From IMG/VR virus record IMGVR_UViG_3300042691_033208, positions 1-38,320 of that record: 38,320 nucleotides of DNA; one strand, given 5' to 3'. This document shows, in pieces, positions 30,734 through 38,320 of this stretch. A model generated the notes under the pieces. It searched no databases. It had not been told where the DNA came from and saw only the letters and a program-made list of their open reading frames with translations. The stretch comes from a virus. Made by a program: the position numbers and the translations under genes. Numbering within the stretch: the first letter of the stretch is position 1; every line of letters starts with the position of its first letter.

Positions 30734-33700
30734 TTAACAAAGTAGAAAAGTTAAAACGGATAAAATACATTTACCACCTTGCAGATTTACACATCCGCAA
30801 TCTAAACCGCCATAAAGAGTATCGCCAAATACTAAATAAGTTCTTAGATGATGTAGATAATCAAAAACTTGAAGATGCGGTTATATTCTTAGGTGGGGAT
30901 ATTGCTCACGCTAAAACTGATATGAGTCCTGAGTTGGTGCGAGAAATAACTTGGTTCTTTACTGAATGTGCAAAACGATTACCTACCTATGTGATAACAG
31001 GTAACCATGATTGTAACTTAAACAACAAAAGTAGATTGGATGTACTTACTCCTATATGTGAGAATCTTAATACACCAAATCTTTTTTACTTACGGGATAC
31101 TGATACATACGAAGTATCTGATGATGTTACTTTCACTGTCTATTCTATACTAGACCACAAGGAGAATTGGCCTAAAGGAACTGATGTTAACGGAAAGAAA
31201 AAGATTTGTTTATTTCACGGCCCAGTTAACGCCGCAAAAACTGATATTGGATACACGGTACAATCAGAAAGTTTCACTACAGAAATCTTTGATGGATTTG
31301 ATATTGTACTCATGGGTGATATTCATAAGAGGCAGATTGTTCAACAAAGAGATAAGAAGAATGGTAAACCAATTGTAGTTTATTGTGGTTCAACCGTTCA
31401 GCAAAATCATGGTGAATACTTGGAGAACCATGGATATCTACTTTGGGATATTGAAAAAGAAACATTCACCGAACATAATGCACATAATGATTATGGATAC
31501 TTAACAATTGATATCATTGATGGTAAAATACCTCAATGGGTATATGATGAGATTGATGATAAGTTACCAAAGTATCCTCGTCTTCGTGTTAGGTTTACTG
31601 AAACCGATAACGCTAGGATTAAATTAGTATCTGCTCAACTACAAAAGATGTTTAAGGTTAGTGAGATAACCGTAAGTAGACAAGATACTCTTGCATCTTT
31701 AAAGACAAAGAATCGTAATGTAAAACATTTGGCAGGTAATGTTAAAGATGTTGATGTACAAAACCAATTAATACGAGATTATCTTGAAAGGCAATTTATT
31801 TTGGATGATAAAACACTTGAGAAAGTTATTGAGATAAACAAACAAACCAATCTGAAGATTACACAAGATGAGGTAGATAACATTCTTTGGATACCAAAAT
31901 CGTTTACTTTTTCTAATATGTTTTCATATGGAGAGAACAACGAGGTAGATTTTTCAAAAGCAACTGGTATCATAGGATTATTTGCACCTAACACATCGGG
32001 TAAATCCTCACTATGGGATGCCTTATCATTTTGTATCTTTGATAAGTGTAGTAGAGCATTTAAGGCTACACATATAATGAACAATCAAAAGAAAACATTT
32101 GATTGTAAGTTCAACTTTGTTATAGATGGAGTGGATTATTTCATACAACGGAAGGCGTATATCAGTAGAACAGGAAAGGTAAAAGTGGATGTGGAATTTT
32201 GGAGAGAGGTAGATGGAGTAGTTGAAACATTGAATGGAGATGAAAGAAAAGATACCAATAGTGTAATACGAAAGTATTTGGGTAGTTACGAAGATTTTGT
32301 TATGACATCATTATCGTTGCAGGGTAACAATTCTTTGTTTATTGATAAATCACAAACAGAACGAAAAGATGTACTTGCCCAATATATGGGTGTAAACATT
32401 TTTGATAAGTTGTATGATGTGGTGAGTGAAGAAAACAGAGAGAACGCTGCTCTATTAAAATCTTTTAAGAAAGAAGATTATGGGTTGAAGATTGCAGAAC
32501 TATCCCAGCAGATGAAAGATGAGATGGGTACATTTGAATACCTGAAACAGGAGAAAGAAACACTTGAGAATGATAAATCTGTAATACAGAAAAAGTTGAT
32601 GACATTAGAGTCACAGATAAAGAAAACGGTTGAGATTATTGATTTGAAAGATGTAGAAGAACTTCTTTCCTCTAAGAAAAATGATGTTGTTGAGTTAACA
32701 CAAAAGATGGATAAAATGGTAACTCAATTTACGCGTGTTGATTCAATTGTAACCGATGTAAGGAAGAAGTTAGATACTCCATCTCCATATTCAAAACCGA
32801 TTGAAGAGGCGTATTCCGATTATAAGAATCTATTGACACAACATGATTCTGCACAAAAGGAAATATCAATTTATAAGAATAAGTTGGAAGTACAAAGAGA
32901 AAAACTTGTACATCTTTCTAAACATGAGTATGACCCTAATTGTAAATTTTGTGTAAACAATGTATTCGTACAGGATGCAATTTCTACTAAGCAGATTGTA
33001 GAGGATATGGAAAAGACCTTAAACAAAATGCAAGAAGATGCCTACACGATACTTGACCAAACATATAAGTATCCCGATATAGAAGAGGAATATCAATTGC
33101 ACAAAGATAATGAAAAGGAACTTAACTCTGCAATAACACTTCAAAGTAGAATAAAGGCAGAGATGGCAAGTACTGAATTGAATCTGAAAAAAACCGAAGA
33201 CATCATAAGGAATTGTGAAACAAAGATTCAAGAGTATCATAGGAACAAGGAGCAGATTGAAATCAATATCAAGACACAAAGTGAAATTGATTCTGTTACT
33301 AAGATATTCAAAGCTGTTCAGAAACAATTAAAAGGAATAGATGAGAAAGTACTCCGTTCAAATGGTAAACTATCCGAATTCAAAACAGAAAAAAACAACA
33401 TAGAAGAAACAATACGAAAGGTAAAAGATTTGGAGGAGCAAAATAAACTTTATGATTACTATTTGGATGCTGTTAAGAGAGATGGGGTATCGTATGAATT
33501 AATAAGTAAAACACTCCCAGCTATTGAAGGGGAGATAAATAATATCTTAGGTCAGATAGTAGAGTTTCAAATTAACCTACAGATGGATGGTAAGAATGTA
33601 AACGCCTACATGGTATATGGTGATGATAGAAAGTGGCCGTTGGAGTTATGTAGTGGCATGGAGAGATTTATTAGTGGTTTGGCAATTCGTATAGCACTTA

Positions 33701-33921
33701 TAAACATTTGTAATCTCCCAAGACCAAACTTCCTTGTGATTGATGAAGGGTTTGGCACATTAGATGCAGAAAATCTACAATCACTATTTATGGCATTCAC
33801 CTACCTGAAAACTCAATTTGATTTTGTTGTCATCATATCTCATATTGATTCTATGAGGGATGTTGTGGACAGTCTAATAGAGATTAAAAAAGATAGTGGG
33901 TTTAGTTCTGTTCGGTTTTAG
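30730..33921 (+). CDS. Mre11-Rad50 (gp47-gp46, SbcD-SbcC) single-chain fusion
   Basis: 1063 residues in one open frame. The N-terminal ~340 residues are an Mre11/SbcD nuclease: D19-x-H21, GGD with D57, GNHD at 91-94, H163 and GDIH with D197 and H199, all expected Mn ligands. The rest is Rad50/SbcC-like: a Walker A region at 419-426 (APNTSGKS, with Ala in place of the first Gly), coiled coils, a zinc-hook CKFC at 738-741, an ABC signature CSGMER at 974-979 and Walker B FLVIDE at 1001-1006 with D-loop GTLD. T4 has separate gp47 and gp46. The complex resects DNA ends for recombination-dependent replication and host DNA breakdown. The 3' end overlaps a minus-strand gene by 20 nt. Confidence 0.9.
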   Translation: MINKVEKLKRIKYIYHLADLHIRNLNRHKEYRQILNKFLDDVDNQKLEDAVIFLGGDIAHAKTDMSPELVREITWFFTECAKRLPTYVITGNHDCNLNNKSRLDVLTPICENLNTPNLFYLRDTDTYEVSDDVTFTVYSILDHKENWPKGTDVNGKKKICLFHGPVNAAKTDIGYTVQSESFTTEIFDGFDIVLMGDIHKRQIVQQRDKKNGKPIVVYCGSTVQQNHGEYLENHGYLLWDIEKETFTEHNAHNDYGYLTIDIIDGKIPQWVYDEIDDKLPKYPRLRVRFTETDNARIKLVSAQLQKMFKVSEITVSRQDTLASLKTKNRNVKHLAGNVKDVDVQNQLIRDYLERQFILDDKTLEKVIEINKQTNLKITQDEVDNILWIPKSFTFSNMFSYGENNEVDFSKATGIIGLFAPNTSGKSSLWDALSFCIFDKCSRAFKATHIMNNQKKTFDCKFNFVIDGVDYFIQRKAYISRTGKVKVDVEFWREVDGVVETLNGDERKDTNSVIRKYLGSYEDFVMTSLSLQGNNSLFIDKSQTERKDVLAQYMGVNIFDKLYDVVSEENRENAALLKSFKKEDYGLKIAELSQQMKDEMGTFEYLKQEKETLENDKSVIQKKLMTLESQIKKTVEIIDLKDVEELLSSKKNDVVELTQKMDKMVTQFTRVDSIVTDVRKKLDTPSPYSKPIEEAYSDYKNLLTQHDSAQKEISIYKNKLEVQREKLVHLSKHEYDPNCKFCVNNVFVQDAISTKQIVEDMEKTLNKMQEDAYTILDQTYKYPDIEEEYQLHKDNEKELNSAITLQSRIKAEMASTELNLKKTEDIIRNCETKIQEYHRNKEQIEINIKTQSEIDSVTKIFKAVQKQLKGIDEKVLRSNGKLSEFKTEKNNIEETIRKVKDLEEQNKLYDYYLDAVKRDGVSYELISKTLPAIEGEINNILGQIVEFQINLQMDGKNVNAYMVYGDDRKWPLELCSGMERFISGLAIRIALINICNLPRPNFLVIDEGFGTLDAENLQSLFMAFTYLKTQFDFVVIISHIDSMRDVVDSLIEIKKDSGFSSVRF

Positions 33922-34093
33922 CCACAGGTAGAATATTTTTAGGATAGTTGGTTCGTATTCTTTCTTTTATTAAATTGGATACGAACCTACTCATTTTATA
34001 ACCCCTTTCATCACAAAATTCTTTTAGTTGAGAATGTACCTCCTTGGGTAATTGTAACATAGCATAACTCTCAGATTTACTCTTCTTTATCAT
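33902..34093 (-). CDS. Ribbon-helix-helix-type regulator, 63 aa
   Basis: The only convincing minus-strand gene. Residues 10-45 follow the RHH (Arc/CopG-like) pattern: a strand YAMLQLP, helix KEVHSQLKEFCDERG and second helix KMSRFVSNLIKERI. Such dimers bind inverted repeats through the strand. Its start is 27 nt from a minus-oriented TATTTATA element (34128-34121), half of a 28-nt palindrome that it could bind for autoregulation. Its end overlaps the convergent end of the Mre11-Rad50 gene by 20 nt. Fold from pattern; target inferred. Confidence 0.65.
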   Translation of the reverse strand: MIKKSKSESYAMLQLPKEVHSQLKEFCDERGYKMSRFVSNLIKERIRTNYPKNILPVAKTEQN

Positions 34094-34120
34094 TCTTTAG
34101 TTTTCTTTAGTATCTACTCC

Positions 34121-34128
34121 TATAAATA
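34121..34128 (-). promoter_or_regulatory. TATTTATA element in minus orientation for the RHH gene
   Basis: Reads TATTTATA on the minus strand and lies 27 nt upstream of the RHH start. It is the only minus gene and has the motif in its own orientation, which is the best orientation test for the motif in this window. Confidence 0.5.
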
Positions 34129-34140
34129 TCAAGACTCAGA

Positions 34141-34148
34141 TATTTATA
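34141..34148 (+). promoter_or_regulatory. TATTTATA putative late promoter element of the fibre gene
   Basis: Exact octamer 15 nt before the ATG at 34164, forming one arm of the inverted repeat at 34121-34148. Confidence 0.55.
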
Positions 34149-34163
34149 TGATATAGATAAGTA

Positions 34164-37100
34164 ATGCCAAGAATACAAAAGAAATCACCACTTCAGAGGT
34201 TAAGTACATTTCAGACGTTGGTAGTTGATACTAATCCGAATTCAACATACTTCAAAATATCTGAAATACCTGACCAATTAACTGCGGGAAAGAACGCATT
34301 CCTTATAGAAGGAACTCCCTATCTTAGAAAATCAACCGATATTAAAATAGAGGTATTAGATGTTGATGGTAATCCTTTATTTGTAGAACCAGGTGAGGGT
34401 ATACCAGAATATTATGAAGGATTATCTAAATTGATATCTGTTCATGTTTACGCAAGTACCCCAATAGGTGTTGGAAAAATAACTATATTAGGTGAATTAG
34501 AAACTTACATAGATGATGCCGGATTGGAAAAAGAAGTACCGGATGTATGGGAAGATGTATATAATGTAAAGTGGGAGAAAGATATCAAGATAAATAAAAA
34601 TGTACCTAATGAAACAAGAGTAAGATTTGTACAAAGACCATCTGTTATCATAGAAGAAACAGGTGAAAGTTTTTATTCACGAAATGTAACATCTTCTATA
34701 CAAACAAATGGAACAGTAAGAGGATTAGCCATAACACCAATTGAAGGAACTGATTTATCTACATGGGGAGGTGGTATACAATATCTAATTCAAAATGAAT
34801 CTAATGATTTTGTAGATAATGGTAAGCGTATATCAATATCAAACACATCTATTGAAAATGCAGATATTCTTGAGTATGTGACACAAAGAAGTGTTATTGT
34901 TCAAGTACCAAATACTTCTAGCCAAAATATAATAACTAATTTCACAAATAACAATTATGAATTAGTATATGAATATGCATCATCTATTGCAGAATCAGAT
35001 TTGTTTGGTTCTTTTGCTAGATTTGAAGTAAACAGCTTAAAAACATTTGTAGGTGATGTTGAAAGATTAAAAGTTTATGCTAGAAGTAGAGCAACCTCTG
35101 CTGATTATTATTTACTACATGATACAAAGATTGATTCATCAAACCTACTGACAGTTGTAGTATCAGGTTCAAGTGAAAATATTGGATACTTTACTTCTTC
35201 ATATAGTAACAACAAATCGTACACACATTATTGGACAACGCAGAGTTCAGCAAATGTTAGTTTAGATACTCAAGCATTATACAAATCAGTTAAGTTTCAA
35301 AACAACAAAATAACAACAAATTTAGGAACTGCAATAAGATTAGAAAGAGGTAGTGAATATACATTAGAATTTTACACTTATTATTCTGGCTCTACAATAA
35401 ATGATACGGATGCGTTAAAAATATTTTTGACATCTACCTTACGAAGTGGTGTAGGAATTCCTAATTACATAATAACAAGTAGTGTTGCTACTATATACGG
35501 AAATAAACTTTATAAAACACCAACAAAGTTATCCTACAACTTTATTCCCGATTCAACAGATTACTGGTCAATAAATTTTGAAGCAGTTAATCCAAATTCA
35601 GATACATTTTGGCAGGTTGGAAGTGTCTTATTAGAAGGTAGCAATGAGTTAGGGTATTCACCTGATGAATACACATTTACCGTTCCCATTATTAGACAGA
35701 TAGAACAAGAAACTTACGATTTTAGATTTGAGTGGTTCGACATAAACAATAACTTTGTTCCAATAACAAATACAGGTACTCAAACATTTGTAAGTGGTAA
35801 CTTAACATTATTGGGTAAAAACTTATCAGTAGATGCAGATAAACTATTTTTTACTTTCAATGCTAGTTCACAAGCAGATCCTGATAATCAAATCATATCA
35901 TTAGTTGCAAATAAAGCTAAGTTAGCCGGTAACCTATTAATAACTTCACAGGCATTTGATACAGGAGGTATATACATCTCACCTGCTTCATTTTTAGGAA
36001 ACCCATATCCGGGTACATTAACATCTACATATGAAGATGCAATTATTTTTTCAGGTTCTTTAATCATAGCTAATTTTACAGGTTCTTTACATGGTGCACC
36101 ACCCAGTCCTGGTGATGTAATTGTAGATAGAATTCTGTACACATTTACGGAAGCAAATTCAACTCAACCACAAACAAGAAGATTATCCGTTAGTAGAGTA
36201 CTTACTGGAACAGGTTCAGCTGGTGCAGCAGGGGCGGATGCCAAATCAGTAAGTTTAGTATCAAACATATATGCTATTGCATATGATTCAAATAATAATG
36301 AGATTGGTACAAACAATGTATGGTTAACTGCATCTCAACAAAACCATAATGGGGTTGTATATTATGAATTTTTAAAGAACGATGTATCTAAACAAAACAC
36401 TACATCTCAATATTACAATGTCTTAACTGCCGATAAACCGGCAAGTGCATCACGAGATTCTTGGAAAGTAAACACACGAGAAGGTTCAAGTGGTGGAAGT
36501 ATAGTAGCGTTTGATACTCTTGATTTATTCGGATTGAAATCAGGAGATAATGGATATACCGTATTTCTAACTAATGCGGCTACTACATTTCCCGCATCCG
36601 ATACAGGAATAGTTTCATCAGATGTGTTATCAACAGGAACTACCGATGTAGTGTTTTATAAAGGAACTCAAGCATTCACATACGACCAAACTTCACCTTA
36701 CGATACAAATAGTTATAGAACAGGTTCAATTATATCATCATCTGGTATTACCTATACAACAAGTGTAGTAGGAAGTAATCTAAGAATTACACCAACTGCT
36801 ATTAATACTAATTTAGGTACACTATTATCAGGTAGTTTAACAATTCCGATTGTAGATAATGATAATACACTTAATTTTATTCTTACATATAACTATTCTG
36901 TTGCGAAAGCAGGCAATAGTGGGTCTAACGCATTATCTATAGTTGTAAATCCATCAACTCAGATTGTATCCAAGAGTGTAGCGGGTACATATAAATCACC
37001 CGTAACTTTTAGTATACAAGTATTTGAAACGGGTTCACCTTTATTGTATACTGGCTCAGATAATACATTACAGAATGGTTACTTTACAATTTTTGCAGGT

Positions 37101-38320
37101 ACACCCACATCTATGGGAACACTTGTTCCTGCAACAGGTTCACTAAGTGCATCAATAATACCTCCGAATGTAACAACTGATTCGGGAACAACATCATCTT
37201 TTGCAGTTCGTTACCGAGATTCAAAAGGTAATCTTTCTTCATTTATTTCTCAATCACATTTTGTAGGAGTGGTATTTGATGGAAGAGATGGAGCATCGGG
37301 TTCAAACGCAGTTAGTATAGAATTGATTCCTACTACACAAACCGTAACCGCAAGTTTGGCACTAGGAACATATTCTACTGCATCTCAATTTAATGTTCGC
37401 GTTTATGAGACTGGTTCATTAATGCGATATACCACCACTCAACCTCCAACTACAAGAGGAACTTGGACAATTTACATGAGTGGGATTGGTAGTAACGGAA
37501 CAAACAATTCATTAAATAATGAAACGAGTGGAACTATTACACCACCATTAGTAACTGCTATACGACCACACACATCATCATTTGCAGTACAATACCTTGA
37601 TTCAAAAGGAAATTTATCTGCGTTTGTATCTCAATCTCATGTAGTAAATGTAGTATCCGTTGGTCAAACAGGGCCTGGTATCGTATTTACCGGCCCATGG
37701 TCATCAAGTAGAACATATCAGTATAGTGAAGGTTCAGCAAACGGAAGAAGAGATGCTGTGATATCCGGCTCTTCAAATCGTTATTATGCTACTAAACAAC
37801 AACACATTGCCGATTCAACTAATTATCCAGGATTTGGAGTTGGAGAAACTAATAGTAATGCATTTTGGGAATATCTTGGAACTGAAGATGCCTTTGTTGC
37901 AGCTAAGATTGCGATATTCAAAGAATCTTATGTTCAAAATACACTTAATGTAGGAACAACAAATTATGAACAAGGATTTAGTAAAGCAAATATAACTATA
38001 GCAGGTGGTACAGAATACCCTTACATATCAATTGGTCAAACTCCATCTACAGGGTACAACAATAATGGAATATGGTTAGGAAATGATTCGGGAATTTTTA
38101 GAATGTCACTAACCTCAGGTTCAACTAATTTCCTAAGATGGACAGGTACTACATTAGAAATAGCAGGTTCTATAAATGTAACAGGTGGCGATGCGGCAAC
38201 TCAAACATTTTCACAAACTGCTGCTAATAATGTTAACACATCAGCATCTGCATACTCTAATAATGTAAATAGTTCAGCATCTTTATATTCATCAAATGTA
38301 AATAGTTCAGCATCTTTATA
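34164..38320 (+). CDS. Very large tail fibre-type protein, 3' end outside window
   Basis: An open frame of at least 1385 codons that runs off the window. The N-terminus (about 1-150) resembles phage tail attachment domains: KISEIPDQLTAGKNAFLIEG, then IKIEVLDVDGNPLF and VYNVKWEKDI. The middle is Ser/Thr/Asn-rich beta structure. Residues 920-1171 hold two tandem 126-residue repeats joined by short collagen-like Gly links (DGRDG, GQTGPG). Near 1300-1345 is GIWLGNDSGIFRMSL with FLRWTGTTLEIAG, common in host-specificity fibre proteins. It then enters an 11-residue repeat. It is likely a host-binding fibre whose receptor tip lies beyond the window. Confidence 0.75.
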   Translation, partial: MPRIQKKSPLQRLSTFQTLVVDTNPNSTYFKISEIPDQLTAGKNAFLIEGTPYLRKSTDIKIEVLDVDGNPLFVEPGEGIPEYYEGLSKLISVHVYASTPIGVGKITILGELETYIDDAGLEKEVPDVWEDVYNVKWEKDIKINKNVPNETRVRFVQRPSVIIEETGESFYSRNVTSSIQTNGTVRGLAITPIEGTDLSTWGGGIQYLIQNESNDFVDNGKRISISNTSIENADILEYVTQRSVIVQVPNTSSQNIITNFTNNNYELVYEYASSIAESDLFGSFARFEVNSLKTFVGDVERLKVYARSRATSADYYLLHDTKIDSSNLLTVVVSGSSENIGYFTSSYSNNKSYTHYWTTQSSANVSLDTQALYKSVKFQNNKITTNLGTAIRLERGSEYTLEFYTYYSGSTINDTDALKIFLTSTLRSGVGIPNYIITSSVATIYGNKLYKTPTKLSYNFIPDSTDYWSINFEAVNPNSDTFWQVGSVLLEGSNELGYSPDEYTFTVPIIRQIEQETYDFRFEWFDINNNFVPITNTGTQTFVSGNLTLLGKNLSVDADKLFFTFNASSQADPDNQIISLVANKAKLAGNLLITSQAFDTGGIYISPASFLGNPYPGTLTSTYEDAIIFSGSLIIANFTGSLHGAPPSPGDVIVDRILYTFTEANSTQPQTRRLSVSRVLTGTGSAGAAGADAKSVSLVSNIYAIAYDSNNNEIGTNNVWLTASQQNHNGVVYYEFLKNDVSKQNTTSQYYNVLTADKPASASRDSWKVNTREGSSGGSIVAFDTLDLFGLKSGDNGYTVFLTNAATTFPASDTGIVSSDVLSTGTTDVVFYKGTQAFTYDQTSPYDTNSYRTGSIISSSGITYTTSVVGSNLRITPTAINTNLGTLLSGSLTIPIVDNDNTLNFILTYNYSVAKAGNSGSNALSIVVNPSTQIVSKSVAGTYKSPVTFSIQVFETGSPLLYTGSDNTLQNGYFTIFAGTPTSMGTLVPATGSLSASIIPPNVTTDSGTTSSFAVRYRDSKGNLSSFISQSHFVGVVFDGRDGASGSNAVSIELIPTTQTVTASLALGTYSTASQFNVRVYETGSLMRYTTTQPPTTRGTWTIYMSGIGSNGTNNSLNNETSGTITPPLVTAIRPHTSSFAVQYLDSKGNLSAFVSQSHVVNVVSVGQTGPGIVFTGPWSSSRTYQYSEGSANGRRDAVISGSSNRYYATKQQHIADSTNYPGFGVGETNSNAFWEYLGTEDAFVAAKIAIFKESYVQNTLNVGTTNYEQGFSKANITIAGGTEYPYISIGQTPSTGYNNNGIWLGNDSGIFRMSLTSGSTNFLRWTGTTLEIAGSINVTGGDAATQTFSQTAANNVNTSASAYSNNVNSSASLYSSNVNSSASL
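36921..37677 (+). repeat. Two tandem 378-nt (126-aa) protein repeats in the fibre gene
   Basis: Copy 1 (36921-37298) begins GSNALSIVVNPSTQ and copy 2 (37299-about 37677) GSNAVSIELIPTTQ. Both contain F/Y-ETGS near the middle, SSFAVxYxDSKGNLSxFxSQ near the end. The unit looks like an Ig-like beta domain. A more diverged copy may start near 36235 (GADAKSVSLVSN). Confidence 0.7.
38226..38320 (+). repeat. 33-nt tandem repeat, 11-residue units, continuing past the window
   Basis: Units begin at 38226, 38259 and 38292 and encode NNVNTSASAYS, NNVNSSASLYS and SNVNSSASLY. The last two are near-identical at DNA level. An 11-residue period suggests a hendecad coiled coil or a beta-solenoid shaft. The array is cut by the window end. 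Confidence 0.85.

Larger units (their letters stand above)
34121..34148. repeat. Perfect inverted repeat, possible bidirectional promoter/operator
   Basis: TATAAATATC (34121-34130) and GATATTTATA (34139-34148) are exact reverse complements, separated by 8 nt. Each arm holds a TATTTATA element facing outward, so the palindrome sits between divergent starts at 34093 (minus) and 34164 (plus). It fits two back-to-back promoters and could also be a binding site for the RHH protein. Confidence 0.65.

Noticed and set aside
31779-32084. 101-codon minus-strand frame inside the Mre11-Rad50 fusion
   Set aside because: Antisense to the conserved Walker A region; no domain pattern.
33019-33327. 102-codon minus-strand hydrophobic frame inside the Rad50 coiled coil
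   Set aside because: Its Leu/Phe-rich content is what antisense of Lys/Glu-rich coiled coil gives; a shadow.
35888-36142. 84-codon minus-strand frame inside the fibre gene
   Set aside because: The plus-strand fibre frame continues unbroken through it and fits the domain pattern.
1-38320. tRNA genes, CRISPR arrays, insertion sequences, integrase or attachment sites
   Set aside because: None seen by eye; no cloverleaf-like spacing, no direct repeat-spacer pattern and no transposase or integrase motif. A tRNA scan would be the decisive check.

Overview
The window is 38 kb of a large, AT-rich, contractile-tailed (T4-like) phage genome. It is dense with genes: about 40 on the plus strand and one small gene on the minus strand, with many ATGA or TGATG start/stop overlaps and no gene-free stretch above 300 bases. 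The host is probably a member of the Bacteroidota. The phage ClpS resembles the Bacteroidota type (YNDxxNTF, then AEQC and IHxNGKC), most starts lack a clear Shine-Dalgarno sequence and sit behind A/T-rich leaders, and two intergenic regions look like TTG/TTTG-N20-TAnnTTTG promoters. Host and family assignments come from reading the sequence; no database was searched.

Layout. Positions 73-2130 hold small proteins, a ClpS-like protease adaptor and an AAA+ ATPase. Positions 2180-4128 hold a putative virion protein and two small proteins. Positions 4156-8505 form an accessory block: a DNA methyltransferase, Zn-binding and membrane miniproteins, a 5'(3')-deoxyribonucleotidase-like HAD protein and an Hsp20 chaperone with its own leader and terminator. 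Positions 8602-11595 hold a membrane protein with Ca-binding-type loops, a peptide-deformylase-like protein that has lost its catalytic residues, a small anchored protein and a gp55-like late sigma factor. Positions 11610-29324 are the tail and baseplate block: gp5-like spike, gp25-like, gp6-like and a 1771-residue gp7-like protein, together with decorated structural proteins carrying DNRLRE-like, FN3-like and LamG-like domains. Positions 29340-33921 are DNA metabolism: a GIY-YIG-type protein, a DnaG/gp61-type primase, and one polypeptide joining Mre11/SbcD (gp47) to Rad50/SbcC (gp46). A minus-strand ribbon-helix-helix regulator and a very large fibre-type gene, cut by the window end, diverge from a perfect inverted repeat.

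Control. An AT-rich octamer, TATTTATA (or TATTTATT/C), lies 3-32 nt before eight plus-strand starts, and once in minus orientation before the regulator. Two copies directly follow strong intrinsic terminators. With a gp55-like sigma in the same window, this is probably the phage's own late-type promoter element. It resembles T4's TATAAATA but has the two central positions changed.

Most worth following up: the single-chain Mre11-Rad50, the dead-deformylase paralogue, the ClpS/AAA+ pair, and the palindromic bidirectional promoter next to the RHH regulator.
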